This document shows positions 14,201-19,546 of a stretch of DNA of 64,000 nt, piece after piece. This stretch comes from Leifsonia tongyongensis (GTDB taxonomy: Bacteria; Actinomycetota; Actinomycetes; Actinomycetales; Microbacteriaceae). The DNA lies in the NCBI RefSeq assembly GCF_010686705.1, contig NZ_JAAGWY010000001.1, forward strand, positions 558,001 to 622,000, read 5' to 3'. A program made the position numbers and the translations under genes. Under the pieces are notes generated by a model, which was not told where the DNA came from, searched no databases, and worked only from the letters and a program-made list of their open reading frames with translations. Every line of letters starts with the position of its first letter. Positions within the stretch are counted from its first letter, which is position 1.

Positions 14201-14518
14201 GGGCGTGGTGACCTGCACCGTCCTGGGCACGACCGACGGCGGTCCCGCGACGGGAACGAGCGTCGGCGTCTGCAGTGCGGCAGGCGCGGCCGCAGCCGGT
14301 TTGGTCAGCGCGGAGGCATCCGCGATCGGGACGAACACGACGGCTTGTGCGATGCCGAGCGCCAGGGCCGATACGACCGCGAGCGTGCCCCACAATCCGT
14401 GATGACGTCGAAGCAACGGGGCTTCGTCACCCGTGGCGTCGGACGGAGTGGGACCGGATTTGCGGGCGCGCTGGGGGCTGGTCTGATGGACCCTGGGTCC
14501 GGGCTCGGGCCAAGCCAT
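1..14518 (-). CDS. Giant secreted repeat protein (adhesin-like), C-terminus beyond window
   Basis: The minus frame whose codons begin at positions equal to 1 modulo 3 is open from an ATG at 14518 to base 1, giving at least 4,839 residues with no stop. A GGGGG ribosome site lies five bases before the ATG. Residues 1-40 are a long polar leader with basic LLRRHH; residues 41-66 are hydrophobic, with a likely signal-peptidase site after PIADA (residue 68). Then come Thr/Pro and Ala/Pro stalks (about 222-280, 337-397 and 420-457), a non-repetitive beta-rich domain (about 460-1080) and nine visible copies of a ~390-residue repeat rich in Ala, Thr, Ser, Gly and Val with almost no Cys. Such composition is typical of very large beta-solenoid surface adhesins. 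I do not recognise a named family, and the C-terminal anchor, if any, is outside the window. The gene stands alone and diverges from the PH/SHOCT gene. Adhesive function is inference. Confidence 0.88.
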   Translation of the reverse strand, partial: MAWPEPGPRVHQTSPQRARKSGPTPSDATGDEAPLLRRHHGLWGTLAVVSALALGIAQAVVFVPIADASALTKPAAAAPAALQTPTLVPVAGPPSVVPRTVQVTTPVTQQTPTRTTTIVRRVTIDPRVLAAIIAAGRAQLAQQAAAQTAAARAAAQASATHGPSTPHGTNCVSSSNTPSSTPSPSPTTTSGNGTVTSSSSTSTSSSTLTCGPGTTGPSQVGSTPTPSPTPTPTPTPTPTPSPSPTPTPTPTPTPTPTPTSTPTPTQTPTPTPTPTPTPAPSTSNQADAAPHTATIAGGRGAARDVVRLTILPADDPAAASDPATPAPAAGPAATSATVPAPAPAAAPAPAPAPAPAPAPAPAPAPTPAPAPAPTPAPATPAPDPTVAPTPTPSGTPDAGTAPAGPASAPASGSAAAPAAPTDASTPAATPTTPTTPTTTTPTTPATPTTTTPSPWTYTPGATSTNHSITVRIDGTDLVIVDNGVETRRPISSLLGLHVTTVGGQVVSLTFDTSTGPISVPVSFAGSGSDLLSVIGDQLRWSVASAGSGSVTGAGLTALDYTGARTISASGSGNTIVGPSGDASWSIDGHDAGTVAGQRFTGFGNLQGAAGNKDTFTFQHGGSISGRLDGGAGGFDTLVLSGSGGQVTSIPSGSQSGTITFGGRTIAYSGLEPITVTGTSDLVVTGTTPNDTLQVGPSPTPGQIRVKSLTGAMEMVDFAVPTTSLKIVDTATGVTVVIIGNLILAGVNLEIDAPTIIVNSGVTIDTRGGSGAGTVLLNATDTQTGSSRASASVTVNGATIHARSIDLEATASQTPGAGSIPGVNTVSASSSAQVAVTGASVLDATGDVTLRSSSSMQAIVTSTGTGASTSVDAAVATANIDSSAITHVSDDSTVSARGVLFVIAKNATNVTTTGNGTVATAGAGIAVSRVTTNTAAYIDSHSSHGVDAGSLVVAADSNNTVVTVATASPGGSTQNNSTPSDSTSTASHPGGYANAPGGVISIAGALAFTSVTQKTTAYIAPVGGGLVIAVSNTSGPTTGSAPVSVHAGSSGSATSTADGSTVGGSSAGVGTAVAVTAADQTTSSYVGNATFTSPKVSVDAVAQQPTTGNANTFGATSTSGAGGASNVGVAGSLAVNVVTLNTSASVAPGGPVAVGGADVAIAAHTNNASDVKALPGSVAGQTAGIGATVALNILNDTTSAGLQDGSALTGAHNLALTSSAIAPATTVAHGGVSSPNIAIAPVVAITTSNVATTAIVGTGAPLVLTGTFTASADERASATTTATGEVNSAGAAVGIAIALTFATHTVRATTHRDVTAAGNATFAATGASLTSTTASASATGAPGNGDQPTPTSQVTEARSFANGAAPTSGGALPGGNGGSGPGNAPEPSTPAGTVSAAAALALTVHSASADASVDGVTITAGVVSITATLNDSATSTATGAPSTRAPPGSTTIAAAIAITAADASIRANVGPQATIHAKALTLSAGVNPTNAAGVADSTDRFTTTATAGAGGGGSLGVAGSVAVSSVALSTSAALLSGAGHAPTVTFTGATADLTATASSKSSVTTQALVADSGTGTPATGIGASSAVSIVNDTTDASMGDGSVVTGARNVTLGATASDAAAVTASGAASASNVAVAPYAAVLVANVGTTARVGTGALLTLTGAFGASATQVASAASTAKGAVAGGTGAVGLGLALTIANASVSASVARSVTATAITLAASGASSSTAASTASASGAPQNPADSGQGQGGGAAGSGVDDQVAAARTNADGVAAGSGASGSGSTAAPSASTADGKINVAAAVAVIVATTSSRATVVGTGVTLTATGAVSLTSSANTDAASSANGSAAHGGTATIGAAVAVTLVHATDQATLPAGDMVKAKSLTLSAGVTNNAGDQVSTDSATATSGAGASDAKLSVAGSFGLVIVDQTTLAQVAGAVNLTGGTLAVTAASALASSAKADPADGTGVSAGTVGVGASVALALVTDTTTAMLADGSVITGAGGITVHATATDTAATEAKMGAAGGKVAVVPAVAVTLSTVTTTARIGTAATALTLTGALSATAVQSASASATSGAIVVGAGTAGVGLGLALVVANHSVSATTARSITATGAITLSASGTSSSAANASASAGGAPENGATGSGTGGGGGSGDGVDQQVKTQRDNADATSSANGGAASGSTATPSASTSDGKVNAAAAVAVVVATTASRATLESPGITLTSGGLVTLASSANTDATTSADGTASHGTGATIGAAVAVTLADVTNQAALPAGDTVAAKALTISATETVNGADSTSTYGAQAASGAGGGKISVAGSVALAIVNQTTSAALAGTAHLTGGDLTIAAASKASSVVTAEPSPGGVSTTNLGVGASVALDIVTDRTTASIGAGAAVTGAANAMVTATATDSATTEAKMGASGGKVDIAPAVAVTLANVTTGVTIGTQGAGGLLTVTGSFTATATQTASAMSTAGAVVAGGSTAAVGIALALTIAGDAVSATTARSITAGGALSLTASGISGSGATSSASASGAPENSANGSGTGGGGGAGNGVDQQVKAQRDNADATSTANGGASSGSTASPSASTSDGKVNAAAAVALDLATVSSLATVIGTGITLTAGGLLTLASSANTDAATTADGSASHGATATIGAAVAITLANVKNQALLPTGDTLHAKSLTIAATVTPNGADVTSTYGAQATSGAGGGKISVAGSLALAIVNQSTTADSAGAVVLTGGNAAITAASILASTVKAEPTAGGVTSTNVGVGASVALNLVTDSTTAALENAATLTGAANVTLGATSTDAAVTEAKMGASGGKVDIAPAVAVTLSNVSTSMRVGTDGTMTLTGSFAGSATQNASASSTAGAVVAGGSTAAVGVGLALTVANHAVTATTARSVTAGGAITLKASGVSASSASASASASGAPENSASGSGTGGGGGAGNGVDQQVQAQRSNADATSSANGGASSGSTASPSASTSDGKINAAAAVALDLATTVSRATVLGTGVTLTAVGLVTLASSANTDAATSADGSASQGATATIGAAVAVTLAKVINQAVLPAGDSVHAKALTVSATETVNGADAVSTYGAQATSGAGGGKISVAGSLGLAIVNQMTTAELGGAVVLTGGDVTVTAASKAASTVKAEPTAGGVTSTSVGVGASVALNLITDTTAATIDNGATLTGAANVTLSARSADAAITEAKMGASGGKVDIAPAIAVTLSNVTTTARVGTDGTMALTGAFSGSATQNASASSTAGAVVAGGSTAAVGVGLALTIANHAVTATTARSITAGGAITLKASGISASAASASASASGAPENSASGSGTGGGGGAGGGVDQQVQTQRSNADATSTANGGKTSGSTAAPSASTSDGKVNVAAAVALDLATTTSKATIEGTGIALTSGGLVTLASSANTDAATSADGSASHGATATIGAAVAITLANVINQAVLPVGDRVHAKALTVSATETVNGADVTSTYGAQATSGAGGGKISVAGSLGLAVINQTTTAQVAGPVVLSGGDATITAASKAASTVKAEPTAGGVTSTSVGVGASVALNLITDTTTATIDNGVTLTGAHTVSLSSTTGDSAVTEAKMGASGGKVDIAPAIAVTLSNVTTTARVGTDGTLTLTGAFTGSATQIASASSTAGAVVSGGSTAAIGVGLALTIANHTVTATTARSITATGAITLKASGVSASAAAASASASGAPENSTSGSGTGGGGGAGGGVDQQVQTQRTNADATSSANGGKTSGATSSPSASTSDGKVNVAAAVALDLATTTSKATLEGTGITLTSGGLVTLASSANTDAATSADGSASQGATATIGAAVAITLANVINRAALPTGDGIHAKALTVSATETVNGADAVSTYGAQATSGAGGGKISVAGSLGLAIVNQTTTAELGGPVVLTGGDANTTAASNAASTVNAEPTAGGVTSTSVGVGASVALNLITDTTTAAIDNGVSLTGAANVTLSATAGDAAITEAKMGASGGKVDIAPAIAVTLSNVTTTARVGTDGTMTLTGAFTGTATQNASASSTAGAVVSGGSTAAVGVGLALTIANHTVTATTARSITATGAITLKATGVSASASAASASASGAPENSASGSGTGGGGGAGGGVDQQVQTQRSNADATSTANGGKTSGSTAAPSASTSDGKVNVAAAVALDLATTTSKATIEGAGIALTSGGLVTLASSANTDAATSADGSASHGATATIGAAVAITLANVTNQAMLPAGDSVRAKALTVSATETVNGADAVSTYGAQATSGAGGGKISVAGSLGLAVINQTTTAQVAGPVVLTGGDATIMAASKAASTVKAEPTAGGVTTTSVGVGASVALNLITDTTTATIDNAVSLTGAHNVSLSATAVDAAITEAKMGASGGKVDIAPAIAVTLSNVTTTARVGTDGTMSLTGAFTGAATQNASASSTAGAVVAGGSTAAIGVGLALTIANHTVAATTARSITATGAITLKASGISASAASASASASGAPENSANGSGTGGGGGAGGGVDQQVQTQRSNADATSTANGGKASGSTTAPSASTSDGKVNVAAAIALDLATTSSKATIEGTGITLTSGGLVTLASSANTDAATSADGSASHGATATVGAAVAITLANVANQAVLPTGNSVHAKALTVSATETVNGADVTSTYGAQATSGAGGGKISVAGSLGLAVINQNTTAQVAGTVVLTGGDAMIIAASNAASTVKAEPTAGGVTSTNVGVGASVALNLITDTTSATLDNGISLTGAANVTLSATAGDAAITEAKMGASGGKVDIAPAVAVTLSNVTTTARVGTLGGGLSLTGAFSATATQNASASSTAGAVVSGGSTAAIGVGLGLTIANHTVSATTARSITAGGAITLKAS
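13150..13850 (-). repeat. Low-complexity Thr/Pro and Ala/Pro stalk coding region
   Basis: Three low-complexity blocks sit inside the giant gene: hexanucleotide runs coding Thr-Pro and Ser-Pro pairs (about 13685-13850), an Ala-Pro block (about 13330-13510) and a Thr-Thr-Pro block (about 13150-13260). They code for extended, probably glycosylated or wall-spanning stalks that hold the beta domains away from the membrane. Similar Thr-Pro linkers occur in the two DUF4082 proteins at 27644-29218 and 52240-56835. The hexanucleotide runs are candidates for slippage-driven length variation. Confidence 0.75.
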
Positions 14519-15027
14519 TGCGCACCCCCAATGCTGCTGAACAGCGCGGCTCCCCAACATTTTGCGGGCGCCCTACGTTCCTCATCCGAACGCCGACCGA
14601 AACCGTGTGCACGAAGTTGGTGTGGTGTCGGCGGAGCGCATTCGTGAGAATCCCCTCTCACTGACAACTAAGCACCATAGGCCTGTTCGGGGGCCACACG
14701 CAAGCAAATTGCGTATACACCACCAGACGCACGAAATCGCGTCAAAACGCCGAAATCTCAGGCATTTCGCGCATCCCATGCCGCCTCCTGACCCCTCTTT
14801 TGGGGGTAGGGACGGAGGTCTCTCCTGCGCATGCCCCGGCGGGCATGAACCATGCGGCCCGGAGCATGCGCCGAGTGTGGCCGGTGCGGCCGAGAGTGCC
14901 CGCAACACCTGTCACACTCGACCGGATCCTGCACCCTCGTGCCATCGCCGCCGTAGGGTTGCTGCATGACCGATGCACTTGGGCTCGCCCGCGGGCGGGT
15001 CGCCGGGATCGCCCGGGAGGGATGCAC
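14519..15027. promoter_or_regulatory. Divergent intergenic region, giant gene / PH-SHOCT gene
   Basis: This 509-base gap has no convincing gene; open frames across it are short and lack start signals. It is AT-richer than its flanks between 14660 and 14770. It holds a C-block/G-block palindrome at 14791-14807, a short palindrome CGCAA-N5-TTGCG at 14699-14713 and, directly after it, GTATAC, which could serve as a -10 box on either strand. The leader of the giant gene would be 200 bases or more. Confidence 0.5.
14791..14807. promoter_or_regulatory. ACCCC-N7-GGGGT palindrome, candidate operator
   Basis: The 17-base element reads ACCCCTCTTTTGGGGGT. It closely resembles the element at 25805 (ACCC, TC, a T4 centre and a G run) and those at 19183, 27191 and 56871. 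In the direction of the giant gene, an AT-rich stretch (TGAGATTT) lies 47-56 bases beyond the palindrome edge, close to the spacing seen at the three rightward promoters. The binding protein is unknown. Confidence 0.45.
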
Positions 15028-15621
15028 GTGACAGCGGACAAGAAGGCCCTCGCGAGCATCGACGAGATTCTCCACGACGGCGAGAAGGTGACCGCGACGC
15101 TGCGGGCGGTTCTCTCGCTGTCGAACTCGAGCTATGCGAACCCGACCGGGTTGCTCGCTCTCTCGAACGAACGCGTGATCTTCGCGGGACACGTGCGACA
15201 CACGCTCACGCTGGTGACGCATCCGCTCACCGACATCCTCTCGGTGGACTTCGAGCGCAGCGTGCTCAACTCGTTCCTGCGCCTGCGGACCGGCGACGCG
15301 ACTGCTCCGACCGTCACGACTTTCCGCCCGGACCCCGGGCATGCGCAGGCGTTCGTCGACGCCGTGACGGCAGCTGTCGAGCACGCGCGGACCGCGGGGC
15401 TGTCGACCCCATCCGCATCCCCCGCGCCCGCATCCGCCGCCCCCGCATCCGCGCCCGCATCCGCCGCGCCCGCATCCGCGCCGCCGCCATCCGCAACGCC
15501 GGCACCCTCGACGTCCTCTTCGACCGCCGACGAGCTGGCGAAGATCGCCGACCTCCACGACCGCGGCGCGCTCACCGACGAAGAGTTCGCCGCCGCCAAG
15601 GCGAAGATCCTCGGCACCTGA
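15028..15621 (+). CDS. PH-like domain protein with C-terminal SHOCT domain
   Basis: I chose GTG at 15028 because GGGAGG ends seven bases upstream; the ATG at 15022 is too close to that site. The product is 197 residues. Residues about 10-115 resemble bacterial PH-like (YokE/bPH) domains: an amphipathic start, then alternating strands with NERVIFAGHV and a DFERS strand. Residues about 120-165 are a Pro/Ala/Ser linker. The last ~30 residues, DELAKIADLHDRGALTDEEF followed by AAAKAKILGT, match the SHOCT oligomerisation motif. No signal peptide is visible, so it is probably cytosolic or membrane-peripheral. Its cellular role is unknown. It diverges from the giant gene and is followed by an inverted repeat. 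Confidence 0.8.
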   Translation: MTADKKALASIDEILHDGEKVTATLRAVLSLSNSSYANPTGLLALSNERVIFAGHVRHTLTLVTHPLTDILSVDFERSVLNSFLRLRTGDATAPTVTTFRPDPGHAQAFVDAVTAAVEHARTAGLSTPSASPAPASAAPASAPASAAPASAPPPSATPAPSTSSSTADELAKIADLHDRGALTDEEFAAAKAKILGT

Positions 15622-15634
15622 CGCCCCACCCTCC

Positions 15635-15694
15635 GCGACTTGGCAGTTGTGGTCGTTATTCTCGCTCGCGGAACGACCACGACTGCCAACTCGC
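15635..15694. terminator. Long inverted repeat after the SHOCT gene
   Basis: The arms 15640-15657 (TTGGCAGTTGTGGTCGTT) and 15672-15689 pair over 18 bases with one mismatch and a 14-base loop. The pairing extends weakly to about 15635 and 15694. It begins 14 bases after the stop codon and probably ends transcription of the SHOCT gene. There is no clear T tract. Confidence 0.6.
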
Positions 15695-15820
15695 TGCCAC
15701 GGACCGGGCACCGGGACCACTCATCGAAGGAGGCGCTGAATCGGATCGTGCGGCGCTGTTGGACAGATCGGCGGCGGCGCGGAAATGTAGAGGTACACGC
15801 CTGCACGAAAGAAGACACCC

Positions 15821-16864
15821 ATGTCGTACGAACCTGCCCCGTCCCGCTATGACCGCATGCAGTATCGCCGCACCGGGCGGTCGGGACTCGACCTGCCCGC
15901 ACTCTCCCTCGGGCTTTGGCACAACTTCGGTGACGACCGCCCCTACGAGACCCAGCGGGCGATCGTACGCCGCGCATTCGACCTCGGCATCACCCACTTC
16001 GACCTGGCGAACAACTACGGCCCGCCGTACGGTTCGGCAGAGATCAACTTCGGTCGCCTCGTTAAAGACGACCTGCGTCCGTTCCGCGACGAGATCGTTG
16101 TCTCGTCCAAAGCCGGCTGGGACATGTGGGCGGGCCCCTACGGGCAGGGCGGCGGCAGCCGGAAATACGTTCTCGCCAGCCTCGACCAGTCCCTCGGCCG
16201 GCTCGGCCTCGACTACGTCGACATCTTCTATTCGCACCGGCCGGACCCGACGACGCCGCTCGAAGAGACCATGGCCGCACTCGACACAGCGGTGCGTTCC
16301 GGCAAGGCGCTGTATGTCGGCATCTCGTCGTACAGCGCGGAAGACACACGGCGTGCGGCGGCGATCCTCGCCGACCTCGGGACTCCTCTGCTCATCCACC
16401 AGCCGTCGTATTCCATGCTGAACCGCTGGATCGAGAACGAAGGGCTCCTCGACGCGGCCGGCGAGCTCGGCATCGGCGTCATCGGCTTCACGGCGCTCGC
16501 GCAGGGGATGCTCACGGGAAAGTACCTCGACGGCATCCCTGCCGGCTCCCGGGCGTCCGAGAACTCGTCGCTCGACCAGTCGATGCTGTCCGAAGAGGCG
16601 CTCGACCACATCCGGGCACTCGACGCGATAGCGCGCGGGCGCGGGCAGACGCTCGCGCAGCTCGCGCTCGCCTGGGCGCTCCGGGATGCACGGGTCACGT
16701 CGCTCGTGACCGGCGCGAGCAGTGTCGCCCAGCTCGAACAGAACGTGGGCGCGCTCGACAGGCTTGACTTCACGGCCGATGAGCTTGCGGCGATCGACGT
16801 CCACGCCGTCGACACCGGGGTCGACCTGTGGGCGTCGGCTCGACGTGGCGAGCAGCTCGGGTAG
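15821..16864 (+). CDS. Aldo/keto reductase, L-glyceraldehyde-3-phosphate reductase (YghZ) type
   Basis: The 347-residue product is a full-length aldo/keto reductase, an NADPH-dependent TIM-barrel oxidoreductase of the cytosol. The catalytic tetrad is visible: Asp61 and Tyr66 in FDLANNYG, Lys97 in SSKAGW and His139 in YSHRPDP. The N-terminal GRSGLDLPALSLGLWHNFG and the DMWAGPYGQGGGSRKY stretch are typical of the YghZ/GpR subfamily, which reduces L-glyceraldehyde 3-phosphate or methylglyoxal. The substrate here is inferred. AAAGAAG before the ATG is a plausible ribosome site. It appears monocistronic. Confidence 0.9.
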   Translation: MSYEPAPSRYDRMQYRRTGRSGLDLPALSLGLWHNFGDDRPYETQRAIVRRAFDLGITHFDLANNYGPPYGSAEINFGRLVKDDLRPFRDEIVVSSKAGWDMWAGPYGQGGGSRKYVLASLDQSLGRLGLDYVDIFYSHRPDPTTPLEETMAALDTAVRSGKALYVGISSYSAEDTRRAAAILADLGTPLLIHQPSYSMLNRWIENEGLLDAAGELGIGVIGFTALAQGMLTGKYLDGIPAGSRASENSSLDQSMLSEEALDHIRALDAIARGRGQTLAQLALAWALRDARVTSLVTGASSVAQLEQNVGALDRLDFTADELAAIDVHAVDTGVDLWASARRGEQLG

Positions 16865-17058
16865 TACCACGCGACTGCCGCGCTGTCATCCCCTAGATAT
16901 CGGCCGAGGCCGCCTCTACTTTCGATACAGCACTCCGGATGCTGCACCGAGGGGGCCGTAGACGGACGGACAGACGGTGTATTCCCGGTGTGCGCGGGGC
17001 GAGTTCCCGGGGGCGTGGTCTGGTCGACCCGCCCCCGGAACTCGGCACAGACGGTCGG

Positions 17059-17775
17059 TCAGTCCGCTTCGCGGATCGGCCGGATGAGGTCGGGACTATC
17101 GCCGGTGACCGGTCCGACCTCGTCGAAGACGAGCTGGTCGGCGACGGTCACGGCCGCCCGCACGGCCTCGTCGAGGAGTGCCTGATCCCCTACGACGGTG
17201 GGGTCGATCCAGTGATCCCAGAGCTCGCGCGGCAGCGGAACCGGGTTGCGGTCGTGGATGTGCTCGAGGGTCTGCACCGCGTCCGAGGTGAGGATCGTCG
17301 CGGTCAGGTGCCAGCGATCCTCGTCGCCGCGCGCCTTCGCAGGGTCTGCCCACCAGGCGTACAGCCCGGCGAATCCCATCAGCTCGCCGTCGGCCGCGTG
17401 GATGAAATACGGCGTCTTCTTCTTCGTCTCGGGGTCGGTCTGCCATTCGTAATAGCCGATCGCCGGCACGATGGCTCGCTTCGAGACGACGGATGCTTTG
17501 AACATCGGCTTCTCAGCCGCCGACTCGGCGCGCGCGTTGAAGGTTGGCACCTTCGTTTTCAGCTCTTTGGACCACGACGGCACGAGCGACCACCGGGCCA
17601 GCTCGAGGCGACGGACCGGAGCCTCGTCGCCCTTCTTGCTCTCGAGCAGGATCGGCACCTTGTCGGTGGGGCTGATGTTGTAGCTCGGCCGCCAGTCGCG
17701 GAAGTCCCCGCCTTCGGCGACGAACTCCTGGATCAGGTCGTCAGTCTCTTTGTCCATTGCGAAACGCCCGCACAT
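17059..17775 (-). CDS. SRAP-domain protein (YedK/HMCES family)
   Basis: The 238-residue protein begins MCGRF; Cys2, exposed after Met removal, is the residue that forms the thiazolidine crosslink with abasic sites in single-stranded DNA. The other active-site residues are Asn80 and Glu84 in FNARAE, Glu110 in GYYEW and His174 in HDRNP. The family shields abasic sites during replication and can self-release. It was formerly called SOS response-associated peptidase. The start looks leaderless: TAGCCT sits six bases before the ATG. No LexA-type box was recognised upstream. It lies between the aldo/keto reductase (convergent) and the desaturase (same strand, 179 bases away). Confidence 0.93.
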   Translation of the reverse strand: MCGRFAMDKETDDLIQEFVAEGGDFRDWRPSYNISPTDKVPILLESKKGDEAPVRRLELARWSLVPSWSKELKTKVPTFNARAESAAEKPMFKASVVSKRAIVPAIGYYEWQTDPETKKKTPYFIHAADGELMGFAGLYAWWADPAKARGDEDRWHLTATILTSDAVQTLEHIHDRNPVPLPRELWDHWIDPTVVGDQALLDEAVRAAVTVADQLVFDEVGPVTGDSPDLIRPIREAD

Positions 17776-17892
17776 GCATACAGGCTACGGCCACCCACCG
17801 ACGTGCTGGCGGGCCAAACTGCGCTGCCCGCATCCGCTCACGGCGTCTTGGCGCCGATTGATTGCCACAAGGTCTTGCCTTCGCGTGTCTGT

Positions 17893-17910
17893 TCGCCAAT
17901 ATTTTGGCGA
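17893..17910. promoter_or_regulatory. Perfect 18-base palindrome upstream of the SRAP gene
   Basis: TCGCCAA-TATT-TTGGCGA has seven-base arms about 118 bases upstream of the SRAP start and 45 bases past the desaturase stop. It may be an operator for the SRAP gene or a small hairpin ending desaturase transcription. It does not match the actinobacterial LexA consensus. Confidence 0.35.
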
Positions 17911-17954
17911 GTAATCACACGAGGCGCAGGCGCGCGACGAGCACGCGCGGCGGC

Positions 17955-19052
17955 TCAGCGGCGGCGGAGTTCTCCGGCGGCGGGGCAGTCGAACGGGTCG
18001 CGGGCCGAGAGGCCGACGCGGTTGAGGTAGCGCACCACGATGCCGTACGACTTCGGGAGGGTCGTCTCGGTGTAGAGGATGTCCTCGTTCGCGCAGTGCT
18101 CTCTGACGATCGCAGCGGCTTTGCGCAAGTGCGGCCGCGGCATGTTCGGAAACAGGTGGTGCTCGATCTGGTAGTTGAGCCCGCCCATGAAGGTCGACAT
18201 GCCGGTACCGCGGATGTTGCGCGAGGTCAGAACCTGCTTGCTCAGGAAGTCGACCTTGACGCCGGGCTCGATGATCGGCATGCCTTTGTGGTTGGGGGCG
18301 AAGGATGCTCCCATGTACACGCCGAACACGGCGAGCTGCACGCCGATGAACGCGAAGGCCATGCCCAGCGGAAGGAAGGTGAAGATCGCGCCGAAGTAGA
18401 TCGCGAAGCGGAGTGCGATGAACACGATCTCGCGGGCCCGGCCATCGACCTTGTCTTTGCCGAACAGGGTGCGGAAGGAGAGCGCGTGGAGGTTGAAGCC
18501 TTCGAGCAGCAGGAGCGGGAAGAAGAGGTAGCCCTGGCGTTTGGTGATCGCGCGCACGATTCCGCGTGATCGCGCGGCGTCTTCTTCGAGGAACGACACC
18601 GTGTCGACGTTGATGTCGGGGTCTTTGCCGATGGTGTTCGGGTTGGCGTGGTGGCGGCTGTGCTTGGTCATCCACCACGCGTAGCTGATGCCGACGACGG
18701 CTGTCGCGAGCAGCCGCCCTGCGCGGTCGTTCGCCGGCCCGGAGGCCAGCACCTGACGGTGGGAGGCTTCGTGAGCCAGGAAGGCGAACTGCGTGAAGAT
18801 CACACCGAGGGCAGCGGCGATGAGCAGCTGGAACCAGCTGTCGCCGAGCAGCACGAAACCGGTCGTGGCACCGCCGAGGGCGGCGACGAGGATGCCGAAG
18901 ACGGTGATGTAGAACCACGGCGTGCGGCGGAGGAGACCGTGGTCGCGCACCGTGTTCAGCAGCGTCGAATACGTGTTCGTCACGCTCGGCGTCGAGTCGA
19001 TGCGTTTGACCGTGCGACGCACCGGTCCCAGGGTTGAGGTCAGTGCCGTCAT
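17955..19052 (-). CDS. Membrane fatty acid desaturase, front-end type
   Basis: From the ATG at 19052 the product is 365 residues. The three histidine boxes of membrane di-iron desaturases are present: HEASH (94-98), HSRHH (131-135) and QIEHH (295-299). The third box starting with Gln is the hallmark of front-end (delta-6-like, linoleoyl-CoA) desaturases, including mycobacterial DesA3-like enzymes. Hydrophobic pairs lie at about 47-95, 173-190 and 210-250. It inserts a double bond into acyl-CoA or lipid-bound fatty acids, likely for membrane fluidity. The frame extends upstream to 19367, but that stretch is low-quality coding and crosses the intergenic promoter, so I rejected the longer start. 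No strong ribosome site precedes the ATG. Confidence 0.88.
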   Translation of the reverse strand: MTALTSTLGPVRRTVKRIDSTPSVTNTYSTLLNTVRDHGLLRRTPWFYITVFGILVAALGGATTGFVLLGDSWFQLLIAAALGVIFTQFAFLAHEASHRQVLASGPANDRAGRLLATAVVGISYAWWMTKHSRHHANPNTIGKDPDINVDTVSFLEEDAARSRGIVRAITKRQGYLFFPLLLLEGFNLHALSFRTLFGKDKVDGRAREIVFIALRFAIYFGAIFTFLPLGMAFAFIGVQLAVFGVYMGASFAPNHKGMPIIEPGVKVDFLSKQVLTSRNIRGTGMSTFMGGLNYQIEHHLFPNMPRPHLRKAAAIVREHCANEDILYTETTLPKSYGIVVRYLNRVGLSARDPFDCPAAGELRRR

Positions 19053-19182
19053 GAGCCAGCCCGTTCGTCGATCGACTTCCCAGCCGGCGGTCTCGGACAG
19101 ACGTCCGCAGATGGCCCCAGCATAGGTCGGCGCGCTGATGAATGGCTGCGAAAGCCCGGGGGGCACGCCGAATTCAGAAATG

Positions 19183-19265
19183 ACCCCCCTTCGGGGGAGA
19201 CCGCTCGACCCAAAAAACGATGTAATCTCATTTTTATGAATAGGTGAGAAACAGTCACTTTTGTG
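19183..19265 (+). promoter_or_regulatory. Composite promoter before the initiating glycosyltransferase
   Basis: Within the 494-base gap 19053-19546, an ACCCCCC-TTC-GGGGGA palindrome starts at 19183. TATGAAT begins 52 bases further (19235) and TCACTTTTGTG 72 bases further (19255). The same three elements in the same order occur at 25805 and 27191. A start just after TATGAAT would give a leader of about 300 bases. The remainder of the gap shows no gene. Confidence 0.55.
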
Positions 19266-19546
19266 TTGTCTCGCATCACGGCCTCGAAAAGTGGCTTCAC
19301 CCGTTCGCAACCCGAAGTAACGCCTGTAACCCCGATAGCAGGGAAAGTCCTCGTGAATGCGTCTCACCTGCGTCGATCATCGTATCGACCGCCGTTCGCC
19401 CGATCGCAGTTCGTGCGGTCCGCCGAGCAGAGCGCCACGAACCTCCCCCCAGTCGGAGCCGGCGGCGGCGAAGCCGTTCGAGACCACGGCTTTCCCCCAG
19501 CCGCCGCCGGTTCTTCATTCGCGGGACGCGTCGGACGGAGCCGGCC

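Noticed and set aside
12180-14393. Arg/His-rich minus-strand frames at 12180-13157 and 13371-14393
   Set aside because: They are out of frame with the giant gene and have the Arg/Gly/Asp-rich composition of shifted GC-rich coding DNA.
14582-14908. 108-codon minus frame in the gap before the giant gene
   Set aside because: No ribosome site, Cys/Arg/Pro-rich random composition, and it overlaps the regulatory palindromes.
17955-19367. 470-codon version of the desaturase starting at 19367
   Set aside because: The added N-terminal part crosses the promoter palindrome and AT-rich box at 19183-19265 and looks non-coding.
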